The notes under the pieces were generated by a model. The model was not told where the DNA came from. It did not search any database and saw only the letters and a list, made by a program, of their open reading frames with translations. Below, in pieces: positions 24,354-31,730 of a stretch of DNA of 64,000 nt. The position numbers and the translations under genes were made by a program. This DNA comes from Azorhizobium oxalatiphilum (GTDB taxonomy: Bacteria > Pseudomonadota > Alphaproteobacteria > Rhizobiales > Xanthobacteraceae): the NCBI RefSeq assembly GCF_014635325.1, contig NZ_BMCT01000004.1, positions 372,001 to 436,000 of the forward strand. Reading direction: 5' to 3'. Each line of letters opens with the position of its first letter. Positions within the stretch are counted from its first letter, which is position 1.

Positions 24354-25229
24354 ATGCCCGTTCGGGCCGAAGTCGATGATGATGCCGGGAGAAGAGTTCT
24401 GACACGCCTCCTTCATGCCGTTCCGGATGCCGCCGGCGCCTCGCCCGCGCCCGACGCGCCGCTTTTCTCGCTGGAAGGCATCGGCTTCTCGGTGCCCGGC
24501 CGCGATCTGGTCAAGCCGGTCACGCTCGAGGTGCCGGCGCGCCGCGTGGTGGCGCTCATCGGCCACAACGGCTCCGGCAAGTCCACGCTGGTGAAGCTGC
24601 TGGCCCGCCAGCTGGCGCCCACGTGCGGCACGCTCAGCTTGGAAGGCAAGCCCATCACCGCCTGGAGCCACCGCGACTTCGCCCGCAAGGTGGCCTATCT
24701 GCCGCAGCAGACGCCGCCCGCCGATGGCATGCTGGTGCGCGAACTGGTCGCGCTCGGCCGCTATCCGTGGCACGGCGCGCTGGGCCGCTTCGGCGCGCAG
24801 GACCGGGCCAAGGTGGAAGAGGCCATGGCCCTCACCGGCACCGACGCTTATGCCGACCGGCTGGTGGACACGCTCTCCGGCGGCGAGCGCCAGCGGGTGT
24901 GGATCGCCATGCTGATCGCGCAGGATGCCGAATGCCTGCTGCTGGACGAGCCCACCTCCGCCCTCGACATCGCCCACCAGATGGAAGTGCTCACCCTCGT
25001 CCGCCGTCTCGCCCGCGAGCGCGGGCTCGGCGTGGTGGTGGTGCTGCATGACGTCAACATGGCAAGCCGCTTCTGCGATGAGATCATCGCGCTGAAGGCC
25101 GGCACGGTGATCCGGCGTGGCACCGCCACCGACATCGTGACCCCGGAGGCGCTGGCCGAGATCTACGGCGTGGACATGACCGTAATGCCGCATCCCGCGT
25201 CTGGCATTCCGGTCGGCATCGTCGCCTGA
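24354..25229 (+). CDS. fhuC: FhuC/FecE-type ABC transporter ATP-binding protein
   Basis: A 291-residue ATPase with an N-terminal extension of about 35 residues before the domain proper (LFSLEGIGFSVPGRDLVKPV). It has Walker A GHNGSGKST, the Q-loop YLPQQTPPADG, the signature TLSGGERQRVWIAMLIAQ, Walker B CLLLDEPTSALDI and the H-loop VVLHDVNMASRFCDE. It completes the FhuD/FhuB transporter encoded on the opposite strand. The start is uncertain because in-frame starts nearer the domain are absent or weak. The shared intergenic region carries the dyad at 24208-24229. Confidence 0.9.
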   Translation: MPVRAEVDDDAGRRVLTRLLHAVPDAAGASPAPDAPLFSLEGIGFSVPGRDLVKPVTLEVPARRVVALIGHNGSGKSTLVKLLARQLAPTCGTLSLEGKPITAWSHRDFARKVAYLPQQTPPADGMLVRELVALGRYPWHGALGRFGAQDRAKVEEAMALTGTDAYADRLVDTLSGGERQRVWIAMLIAQDAECLLLDEPTSALDIAHQMEVLTLVRRLARERGLGVVVVLHDVNMASRFCDEIIALKAGTVIRRGTATDIVTPEALAEIYGVDMTVMPHPASGIPVGIVA

Positions 25230-25504
25230 GCCTCTTTCTCTACACCGTCTGGTTTCGTGATCCCTCAGCGGACCCCGCCGATCAGGATCACGAATGGCCC
25301 GCCTGCCTGCTCATCGAGGCCGGCACGGCTGAAGCTGCGTGCGCCTGGGGCGACACGCTGGCGCGGCGGCGCGCCGCGCATGCGCCGACCCTCATCTATC
25401 TGAGCGGTGCCGTGGAGCCGGCACCGGAGCCGGGCCTTGCCGACGCACGCTTGCCGCGGGTGCACGATGGTGAGGAGGCGGACCCGGCGCGGATCGGCTG
25501 GTAG
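25226..25504 (+). CDS. Small hypothetical protein, possible CTG start overlapping the fhuC stop
   Basis: An open frame of 92 residues without an ATG, GTG or TTG near its left end. Its only plausible start is CTG at 25226, overlapping the FhuC stop (CTGA) in the manner of coupled ATGA pairs elsewhere in the window. It reads M/LSLFLYTVWFRDPSADPAD, then EWPACLLIEAGTAEAACAWG and LARRRAAHAPTLIYLSGAVE. Third codon positions are mainly G/C, as in real genes here, which supports coding. It could be an authentic CTG-initiated gene or a gene whose ATG has mutated. The function is unknown; coupling suggests a link to siderophore uptake. Confidence 0.5.
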   Translation: MSLFLYTVWFRDPSADPADQDHEWPACLLIEAGTAEAACAWGDTLARRRAAHAPTLIYLSGAVEPAPEPGLADARLPRVHDGEEADPARIGW

Positions 25505-25608
25505 GCCCCATGCAGGGCGTTGGAACGCCCGGTCAAATGTTGGGACGGGTGTCCAATGACGGGCGCGGCGTGGGGCAATAAGTCTGCGGACATTCACGGG
25601 AGATGAGA

Positions 25609-25893
25609 ATGTCCTTTGCAGAATACGAGCGCCTGAAGGCGGACTTGGCCACCGACGGCGCGCTGCTGGAGCGCCTTGCGCCGCTGCGCGAGGGAGCGGT
25701 CGATGTCGCCGCCGTGGTCGCGCTGCTGCAGGCCAATGGTTATCAGATCGAGGCTGCGGATCTGGGTGCGCCAGTCGCGTTGAGCGATGCGGCGCTGGAT
25801 GCGGTGTCGGCGGCTGGCTGGCTGGACACCCTCAAGAATATCGGCTCCACGGCCCCGCCTTTTATGGGAAGGATCGCCGGCTCCATTCTCTGA
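25609..25893 (+). CDS. Nif11-leader-like small peptide, possible orphan RiPP precursor
   Basis: 94 residues from the ATG at 25609, with GGGAGA upstream. Residues 1-55 (MSFAEYERLKADLATDGALL... and QANGYQIEAADL) follow the Nif11-like leader pattern: a short helix, a D-x-x-L-x-x-x-L segment and a G-Y motif before the end. LSDAALDAVSAAG (58-70) stands where such precursors usually have an L-x-x-[VI]-x-G-G cleavage site, but here AAG replaces GG. The tail WLDTLKNIGS (71-80) to SIL (94) is hydrophobic, has no cysteine and resembles a short amphipathic peptide. No modification enzyme or C39 exporter is adjacent. It may be a peptide precursor or merely a Nif11-domain protein. Confidence 0.65.
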   Translation: MSFAEYERLKADLATDGALLERLAPLREGAVDVAAVVALLQANGYQIEAADLGAPVALSDAALDAVSAAGWLDTLKNIGSTAPPFMGRIAGSIL

Positions 25894-25964
25894 GTATTGG
25901 CCCCTGGACATCCGCCATCGCCTCTCGCGGCATGACCGCCAAAGGCGATGGCTGTGCTTTCCCG

Positions 25965-26762
25965 TCAGGCGGGCTCGGATCCGTCATCCAGATGCAGCGC
26001 GAAGCCGGTGGTGTCCTGCGCGCCGAGGCCGGGGCGCAGCTGCATGCCGGGGATGAGGTAGTCGCCCCCGTTCTGCCGCCGGAAGGGCAGGGGTGTCGTG
26101 CTGGCCAGCGTGCGCATGCGCTCTCGCAGGCGCTCGGCCTCCTGTGCGAAGCCGGCGGCATCCAGCCGCTGCACGCGATAGGACACGAAGGGCGGCAGAA
26201 CCTCATAGCCGGGATAGAAGAGGATGCCGTGCTGGATGGGGAACAGCAGGTCGTCGATCGGCCCGTTGATGCCGCGCGCGGAGTAATGCTCCTCCCAGCC
26301 GCCGGTGGTGACGATCAGCATGGCCCGCTTGCCGGCAAAGGTGCCCTCGCCATAGCGATCGCCCCAGCGGGTGTTCGAATGCTCGCCCACCCCATAGGCG
26401 AAGCCATAGGCATAGACCCGGTCCACCCAGCCCTTGAGGATGGCCGGCATGGTGAACCACCACAGCGGAAACTGCAGGATCAGCACGTCGGCCCACAGCA
26501 GCTTGTCCTGCTCCGCCTTCACGTCCGCCGTCAGTCCGCCATCCGCGAAGGCGGCGGCGGAGGCGGCGCTGGGATCGAAGCGCGCGTCGGGCGCGAGCGC
26601 TGGAAAGTCTGCGCGGTCGATCTGTGATTTCCAGCCCTGCGCGTGGAGATCGGAGATCTGAACCTCATGACCCTGCGCCTTCAGTTCGGCCACCGCGACA
26701 TCGCGCAGGGCGCCGTTGAGGGAGCGGGGTTCGGGATGGGCGAAGACGAGCAGGATTTTCAC
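25965..26762 (-). CDS. NAD(P)H:quinone oxidoreductase (flavodoxin-like, MdaB/NQO1 family)
   Basis: 265 residues from a GTG start (KILLVFAHPEPRSLNGALRD), the opening of the flavodoxin-like NAD(P)H quinone reductase fold that binds FMN or FAD. Further signatures are DVLILQFPLWWFTMPAILKG, GWVDRVYAYGFAYG and GKRAMLIVTTGGWEEHYSAR. The enzyme would carry out two-electron reduction of quinones in the cytoplasm. The divergent LysR gene at 26857 and the inverted repeat between them suggest quinone-responsive control. It ends 71 bp after the Nif11-like gene, on the opposite strand. Confidence 0.88.
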   Translation of the reverse strand: MKILLVFAHPEPRSLNGALRDVAVAELKAQGHEVQISDLHAQGWKSQIDRADFPALAPDARFDPSAASAAAFADGGLTADVKAEQDKLLWADVLILQFPLWWFTMPAILKGWVDRVYAYGFAYGVGEHSNTRWGDRYGEGTFAGKRAMLIVTTGGWEEHYSARGINGPIDDLLFPIQHGILFYPGYEVLPPFVSYRVQRLDAAGFAQEAERLRERMRTLASTTPLPFRRQNGGDYLIPGMQLRPGLGAQDTTGFALHLDDGSEPA

Positions 26763-26813
26763 GGCACAGCCTCGATGACAGGAGCAACTGTCCCTCAGCT
26801 AGCGCGCTGAAGA

Positions 26814-26843
26814 CCTATCCACTAGACTTGATGAATGGATAGG
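26814..26843. promoter_or_regulatory. LysR-type operator between quinone reductase and LysR genes
   Basis: CCTATCCA (26814-26821) and TGGATAGG (26836-26843) form a perfect 8-bp inverted repeat with a 14-bp spacer. A third copy of the half, TGGATAG, lies at 26858-26864 over the LysR start codon. This suggests a recognition site plus an activation or autorepression site. Confidence 0.6.
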
Positions 26844-26856
26844 ATTGTGCCGGAAA

Positions 26857-27777
26857 ATGGATAGATCGGACATCACGCTGGAGCGCATGCGCACCTTCGT
26901 GCGCGTGGCGGAGCGCGGCAGCCTGTCGGCGGTGGCGCGTGAGCTGGGCATCGGCCAGTCCACGGTGACGCGGCAGCTGCGGGAACTGGAGGATGCGCTG
27001 GGTGTTCCGCTGCTTAGCCGAACCACCCGCCGGACATCGCTGACCGACGAAGGCAGCCGCTATCATGCGGACTGCGTGCAGATCCTGCGGCTGGTGGAGC
27101 AGGCAGGAGACGAGGCCCGCACCGCGCGGGACGCACCCGCCGGCACCATCCGCCTATCCTGCACGGCGGCTTTCGGCGTGCTGCATGCCACCCGTCTCAT
27201 CTTCGCCTTTCAGGCGCTCTATCCGGACATCGGCATCGACCTCAGCCTGACCGACGACAAGGTGGACCTCGTGCGCGAGGGCGTGGACATCGCCTTGCGG
27301 CTGGGGCCGCTGGCCGACAGCTCCATGAAACTGCGGCCGCTGGGTCAGAGCCGCCGCCTGCTGGTGGCAGCTCCCGGCTATCTGGCGGCGCATGGCCGCC
27401 CGCGCATCCCGGCCGACCTCGCCCGGCATCAGGGCGTGCGCATGAGCAATGTGGCTGGCAGCGACCGGCTGGTGCTGGAGGGGCCGGACGGGCGGCAACA
27501 CGAGGTGCCGTTCGGCGGGCGTCTGCGGGTGGACCATGGGCTCGCCGCGCGCGAGGCCTATGCGGCGGGGCAGGGGCTGGGGCCGAGCCATCTGTGGCTG
27601 GTGGAGGATCTGCTCGCCGCCGGGCGGCTGGAGGAGATCCTGCCCGACTATCGCCTGCCGCCGGTGCCCTTCAGCATGCTCATCGTGCCGGAGCGGGCGG
27701 GCATCGCCCGCGTCCGGCTGCTGGTGGAGTTTCTGGCGGCGGAGATCGCCCGCCTGCCGGGCATGGACATGCTCTAG
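26857..27777 (+). CDS. LysR-family transcriptional regulator
   Basis: 306 residues from the ATG at 26857; an in-frame TTG at 26845 would add four. The N-terminal winged helix is ITLERMRTFVRVAERGSLSA and VARELGIGQSTVTRQLRELE. The effector domain follows (GTIRLSCTAAFGVLHATRLI, LYPDIGIDLSLTDDKVDLVR, EGVDIALRLG). It resembles the CrgA/AaeR-like LysR group often paired with quinone or aromatic detoxification genes. It is divergent from the quinone reductase, with an inverted repeat between them. The last 4 bp overlap the convergent P-type ATPase gene. Confidence 0.92.
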   Translation: MDRSDITLERMRTFVRVAERGSLSAVARELGIGQSTVTRQLRELEDALGVPLLSRTTRRTSLTDEGSRYHADCVQILRLVEQAGDEARTARDAPAGTIRLSCTAAFGVLHATRLIFAFQALYPDIGIDLSLTDDKVDLVREGVDIALRLGPLADSSMKLRPLGQSRRLLVAAPGYLAAHGRPRIPADLARHQGVRMSNVAGSDRLVLEGPDGRQHEVPFGGRLRVDHGLAAREAYAAGQGLGPSHLWLVEDLLAAGRLEEILPDYRLPPVPFSMLIVPERAGIARVRLLVEFLAAEIARLPGMDML

Positions 27778-30173
27778 ACGACGGCCGCCACCTCGCCGGA
27801 GGGCTGGGGCGCGGGCCGGGCCGTGGGTGCGGAGGGCACGCGCAGCAGGCGCAGGGCGTTCAGCGTCACCAGCACGGTCGCGCCTGTATCCGCAAGAATG
27901 GCGGGCCACAGGCCGGTGATGCCGATGATGGTGGTGACGAGAAACACCGCCTTCAGGCCGAGCGCGATGGTGATGTTCTGATGGATGTTGCGCATGGTGC
28001 GCTTGGACAGCGCGATCATGGCCGCCACGTCGCCCACCCGGCCGTGCAGCACGGCGGCATCCGCCGTCTCCAGCGCCACATCCGTGCCGCCGCCCATGGC
28101 CACGCCTACATCTGCGGCGGCAAGCGCCGGGGCATCGTTGATGCCGTCGCCCACTTTCAGCACCACGAGACCCTGCTGCTTCAGCTCGGTGACGATGCGC
28201 TGCTTGTCCTGCGGCAGCAGTTCGGCATGCACCTCGATGCCGAGCTGCGTGCCGATGGCGGTGGCTGCGCGGCGGTTGTCGCCGGTGAGCATGAGCGTGC
28301 GGATGCCGGCATCCGTCAGCACCTTCAGGCCCTCGGCCGCGTCGGGGCGGGGCTCGTCGCGCATGGCAATGGCGCCGGCCGCGATGCCGTCGATGGCAAG
28401 CACGGAGACGGTCTTGCCCGCGTCATTGAGCGCGGCGATGGCATCGCGCTGGCCGGCGGAGAGGCCGCCCTGTTCCGCCACCGCCTGCGGTGAGCCGAGG
28501 AACAGCAGGCGGCCGTCCAGGCGCCCGCTCACGCCCTTGCCGCCCAGCGCCTTGCCTTCCGTGATGGCCGGGATCGTCACGCCGTCCGCCGCCGCCTTGT
28601 CGAGGATGGCCTTTGCCAAAGGATGGCTGGAGCCCGCCTCCAGCGCGGCGGCCAGTTGCAGCGTTTCTTCCGTGCTGCGGCCGAAGGCGATCACATCCGT
28701 GACGCGCGGCGTGCCGGCGGTGAGCGTGCCGGTCTTGTCGAAGGCGGCGGCCGTCACCTTGCCCAGCGTTTCGAGCACCGCGCCGCCCTTCAGCAGCAGC
28801 CCGCGCCGGGCGCCGGCCGAGAGACTGGCGGCAATGGCGGCAGGCGTCGAGATGACCAGCGCGCAGGGGCAACCGATGAGCAGGATGGCGAGGCCCTTGT
28901 AGATCCACTCGCCCCACGCGCCGCCAAGGGCGAGCGGCGGAACCACGGCCACCAGAGCCGCCACCACCACCACCGCGGGCGTGTACCAGCGCGAGAAGCG
29001 ATCGATGAAGCGTTCCGTGGGCGCCTTGCGCTCCTGCGCTTCCTCCACCAGCCGGATCACGCGGGCGATGGTGTTGTCCTGCGCCGCTGCGGTCACGCGC
29101 ACCCGGAGTGACGCATCGCCATTCACCGTGCCGGCGAAGACATTGGCGCCGGGGCCTTTGCGCACGGGCACGCTCTCGCCGGTGACGGGGGCTTCGTCGA
29201 TGGGGCTCTCGCCGGAGAGGATTTCGCCGTCCGCCGGAATGCGGTCGCCGGGACGTACGAGGATGACGGCGCCGATGGCGAGAGTTTCGGCGGGCACCTC
29301 ACGGGTGCCGCCGTTCGTCTCCAGCAACGCGGTCTTGGGCACGAGGGCGGAGAGCGAGCGGATGCTGGCGCGCGCCTTGCCGGCGGCGATGCCCTCCAGC
29401 AGTTCGCCGATGAGGAACAGAAACACCACGGCGGCGGCCTCTTCGCCGGCACCGATGATCACGGCGCCGACGGCGGCGATGGTCATCAGCATCTCGATGG
29501 AGAAGGGCGTGCCCATGCTGGCGGCCATGACGGCACGGCGGGCGATGGGCACGAGACCCACCAGCATGGCGGCGGTGAATATCCAGGTGGCATAGGCGGG
29601 CAGCAGATGGCCGAGGCCATAGGCCAGCGCGAGCGCCGCGCCGCTGGCCAGCGTCAGCCGGCCCTTGCCGGTCTGCCACCATGTCTTGTCCGCCGGCATG
29701 GCCTCATGGGCATGGCCGTGACCGGAATGGTCTTGCGCTGCCTGATCATGGGACGTGTGATCGTGCCCGTGATGGGCATGATCATGCCCGCACGCGGAAC
29801 CATGGCTGTGCCCGTGCGCATGGTCCTGTCCGGGCTTGTGATCGTGATGATCATGGCTCCGGTGATCATGCGCGTGGTGATCGTGACCATGGTGATCATG
29901 GCCACAGCAGGAGGCACCGCCGGCGGTGGCCGGGGCAGCCGTGCGGGCCGTCTCCGGGCGGGTGCGGTAGCCCAACTGGGTCACGCGCGCTGCGATGGTG
30001 CTGTCGAGCCCGGCAGCGCCGGCATGCTGCACGGTCATGGTGCCGGTGGTGACGGAAATGGTCACGTCCGTGACGCCGGGCATGCGCCGCACGGCCGTGT
30101 CGATCTTGGCCGCGCAGGACGCGCAATCCATGTCTTCGACGCGAAAGCGGCTCTGCAAGGTTTCGGTGGACAT
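27774..30173 (-). CDS. zntA: Zn2+/Cd2+/Pb2+-exporting P1B-type ATPase with His-rich linker
   Basis: This 799-residue inner-membrane pump begins with an HMA domain whose metal site is MDCASC (C17, C20). A histidine-rich stretch (about 91-157, many HDHH and HGH repeats) connects it to the membrane part. The core has the phosphatase loop TGES, the transmembrane metal motif CPC (435-437), phosphorylation motif DKTGTLT (D479) and hinge GDGINDAPAL. CPC with this HMA and His-rich region fits the Zn/Cd/Pb group (P1B-2). The divergent MerR gene and the 19-bp-spacer promoter between them make it a metal-induced exporter. It overlaps the LysR gene end by 4 bp, convergently. Confidence 0.95.
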   Translation of the reverse strand: MSTETLQSRFRVEDMDCASCAAKIDTAVRRMPGVTDVTISVTTGTMTVQHAGAAGLDSTIAARVTQLGYRTRPETARTAAPATAGGASCCGHDHHGHDHHAHDHRSHDHHDHKPGQDHAHGHSHGSACGHDHAHHGHDHTSHDQAAQDHSGHGHAHEAMPADKTWWQTGKGRLTLASGAALALAYGLGHLLPAYATWIFTAAMLVGLVPIARRAVMAASMGTPFSIEMLMTIAAVGAVIIGAGEEAAAVVFLFLIGELLEGIAAGKARASIRSLSALVPKTALLETNGGTREVPAETLAIGAVILVRPGDRIPADGEILSGESPIDEAPVTGESVPVRKGPGANVFAGTVNGDASLRVRVTAAAQDNTIARVIRLVEEAQERKAPTERFIDRFSRWYTPAVVVVAALVAVVPPLALGGAWGEWIYKGLAILLIGCPCALVISTPAAIAASLSAGARRGLLLKGGAVLETLGKVTAAAFDKTGTLTAGTPRVTDVIAFGRSTEETLQLAAALEAGSSHPLAKAILDKAAADGVTIPAITEGKALGGKGVSGRLDGRLLFLGSPQAVAEQGGLSAGQRDAIAALNDAGKTVSVLAIDGIAAGAIAMRDEPRPDAAEGLKVLTDAGIRTLMLTGDNRRAATAIGTQLGIEVHAELLPQDKQRIVTELKQQGLVVLKVGDGINDAPALAAADVGVAMGGGTDVALETADAAVLHGRVGDVAAMIALSKRTMRNIHQNITIALGLKAVFLVTTIIGITGLWPAILADTGATVLVTLNALRLLRVPSAPTARPAPQPSGEVAAVV

Positions 30174-30209
30174 GACTCAACCCTCCACATTCCTAACCCT
30201 GTCCTAGGA

Positions 30210-30226
30210 CCTCTAGCGGCTAGAGG
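30210..30226. promoter_or_regulatory. MerR-type operator/promoter of the metal ATPase
   Basis: CCTCTAGC-G-GCTAGAGG is a perfect palindrome. Read leftward it lies inside TTGCTC - 19 bp - TAGGAC, the overlong -35/-10 spacing that MerR-family activators correct. A degenerate copy, CCTCTAG-TCT-CTGGAGG (30311-30327), overlaps the ribosome binding site of the MerR gene and may serve autoregulation. Confidence 0.75.
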
Positions 30227-30330
30227 AGCAAGAGGCATTTTCGGGGCATGGCCGGATCGCTGGAGGCGGCGGGGCAGGGGTTCCGGTGGCGGGTTCGCGC
30301 GCCTATATTCCTCTAGTCTCTGGAGGAAGG

Positions 30331-30777
30331 ATGATGCGTACAGTCAGCGAACCCCGATCCGACGTGTCCATCGGCGAGGCCGCCCGCGTCTCCGGGGTGA
30401 AGGTGCCGACCATCCGCTATTATGAGCAGATCGGCCTTCTGCCGGCGCCGCCGCGTACCGAGGGCAACCGCCGCACCTATGATGCGGGGGATATCGCCCG
30501 CCTGACCTTCATCCGCCATGCGCGGGATCTCGGCTTCGAGATGGACGGCATCCGCACGCTGCTGGCGCTGCAGGCCGATCCCACCCAGTCCTGTGCGGCG
30601 GCGGACAGCGTGGCACGCGCGCATCTGGCGGAGGTGGAGCAGCGCATCGCCGCGCTCACCGCGCTGAAAGCGGAACTGGAACGCATGATCGAGGGCTGCC
30701 GCCACGGCCGGCTGGCCGAGTGCAAGGTGATCGAGGTGCTGGCCGATCACGGCAAGTGCACGCACGATCACCATTGA
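30331..30777 (+). CDS. MerR-family metal-responsive regulator (ZntR/CadR/PbrR-like)
   Basis: 148 residues from the ATG at 30331 with TGGAGGAAGG directly upstream. The N-terminal MerR helix-turn-helix is VSIGEAARVSGVKVPTIRYY with EQIGLLPAPPRTEGNRRTYD, then a dimerisation helix. In the C-terminal metal loop, C at SCAAADSVARAHL and C in EGCRHGRLAECKVIEVLAD match the cysteine pattern of ZntR/CadR/PbrR sensors. A further CTHDHH tail can bind metal. It activates the divergent ATPase gene through the palindrome at 30210-30226. Whether Zn, Cd or Pb is the main inducer cannot be told. Confidence 0.9.
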   Translation: MMRTVSEPRSDVSIGEAARVSGVKVPTIRYYEQIGLLPAPPRTEGNRRTYDAGDIARLTFIRHARDLGFEMDGIRTLLALQADPTQSCAAADSVARAHLAEVEQRIAALTALKAELERMIEGCRHGRLAECKVIEVLADHGKCTHDHH

Positions 30778-30791
30778 GGGCCCGGCGGCGC

Positions 30792-31277
30792 CTACATCAG
30801 CCGCACCGCCGAGAGATAGTGCCCGAGCAGTTCGCCCGCCTGCGCGACATCCGCCGGATCGCCAGTGGCGGCGGCATCGGCCAGCGCGCGCCCCGTCACC
30901 TGCAGGGCCAGCGAATGCACCAGCGAACTGTCGCCGCTGGAGAGGAAGGTGCCGGCGTCAGCCAGCGTCTCCAGCCGTCGCCCGGCGGGGTAGGACAGCG
31001 TGACGGGCTGCGGCAGGGGCGTATCCCAATAGGGCTCGGCCCGACCTTTCGGCGTGCCGGGCAGGCGCTCGCGGCCATCGAACATCGCCAGTGCGCTCCC
31101 GTCATTCTCTGCCGGCCGGTCGCCGCCATATTCCCCGGTGGGGCCGGCGCCCTGATGGTGGCGGGACTGGTCTTCGCCCTGTGAGAATTTGGCCTTCGGC
31201 GCCAGTTCCGGCGGCCGGGTGCGATCCTGACGGTTCTGCTGCTGATCGTCGAAGAAGGGTTTGAAGAAGCTCGTCAT
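30792..31277 (-). CDS. Hypothetical protein with disordered N-terminal half
   Basis: A 161-residue product beginning TSFFKPFFDDQQQNRQDRTR. Residues 1-85 are polar and low in hydrophobic residues (probably disordered), while residues 88-160 form a compact helical segment (QPVTLSYPAGRRLETLADAG and LVHSLALQVTGRALADAAAT). No family is recognised. It lies between the MerR gene and the cobalamin riboswitch, convergent to MerR with 14 bp between stops, and appears monocistronic. Codon usage is typical of the window. Confidence 0.6.
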   Translation of the reverse strand: MTSFFKPFFDDQQQNRQDRTRPPELAPKAKFSQGEDQSRHHQGAGPTGEYGGDRPAENDGSALAMFDGRERLPGTPKGRAEPYWDTPLPQPVTLSYPAGRRLETLADAGTFLSSGDSSLVHSLALQVTGRALADAAATGDPADVAQAGELLGHYLSAVRLM

Positions 31278-31431
31278 GTCGATCTCCCCAAGCTGGGCCT
31301 CCGCGAGGCTGTTGCAGGGAGAACGCGTGAAGGGCCGGAGTGTTCAATTTGCCGCAGTGCGGCCACAATCCGCAGGCGCGCGGGGTGCGCGGCATTGACG
31401 ATGAGGCTGGAGCATCTCTAGCTTTGCACCT

Positions 31432-31607
31432 GACGGTTCCCGCAAGGGATCAAAAGGGAACACGGTGCGTGTGGAGGTGTCCTCCCCAATGCCGTGGCTG
31501 CCCCCGCAACTGTAAGCGGCGAGTGCCTCGTCATCAGCCACTGAACCTTGAAGGGTTTGGGAAGGCGACGCGGGCGCAACGACCCGTGAGCCAGGAGACC
31601 TGCCGTC
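31432..31607 (+). promoter_or_regulatory. Cobalamin (B12) riboswitch upstream of btuB
   Basis: The conserved core GCTGCCCCCGCAACTGTAAG (31498-31517) and the B12 box AGCCAGGAGACCTGCC (31589-31604) are both present, together with the GGGAA element before the core. The ends GACGG (31432-31436) and CCGTC (31603-31607) can pair as P1. It controls the btuB-F-C-D operon by binding adenosylcobalamin in the nascent RNA. Confidence 0.95.
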
Positions 31608-31630
31608 GTCCGTGGTCACACGCGAGCACG

Positions 31631-31670
31631 TCGGGCGGGGTGTCCTGATGGTGGTGAACGCCCGAATTTT
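31631..31670 (+). terminator. Rho-independent terminator of the B12 riboswitch expression platform
   Basis: TCGGGCG (31631-31637) and CGCCCGA (31659-31665) pair with a long loop and are followed by ATTTT. Placed just after the aptamer and 60 bp before btuB, it is the likely off-state structure when cobalamin is bound. Confidence 0.6.
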
Positions 31671-31730
31671 GAATAGGGGCGGGATCTTCGTTCGCGGTGA
31701 CGTGCCACAGGCGTCCCGCCCGAGGGTCTT

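Noticed and set aside
29700-29900. Short tandem repeats in the ATPase gene as a CRISPR-like array
   Set aside because: They encode the in-frame His-rich linker; there are no unique spacers of constant length, and no CRISPR array or cas gene is seen in the window.
29607-30425. 272-residue plus-strand frame with long Met/Val/Ile runs across the metal ATPase region
   Set aside because: The hydrophobic repeats are the complement of the His-rich codons of the ATPase linker, not a membrane protein.
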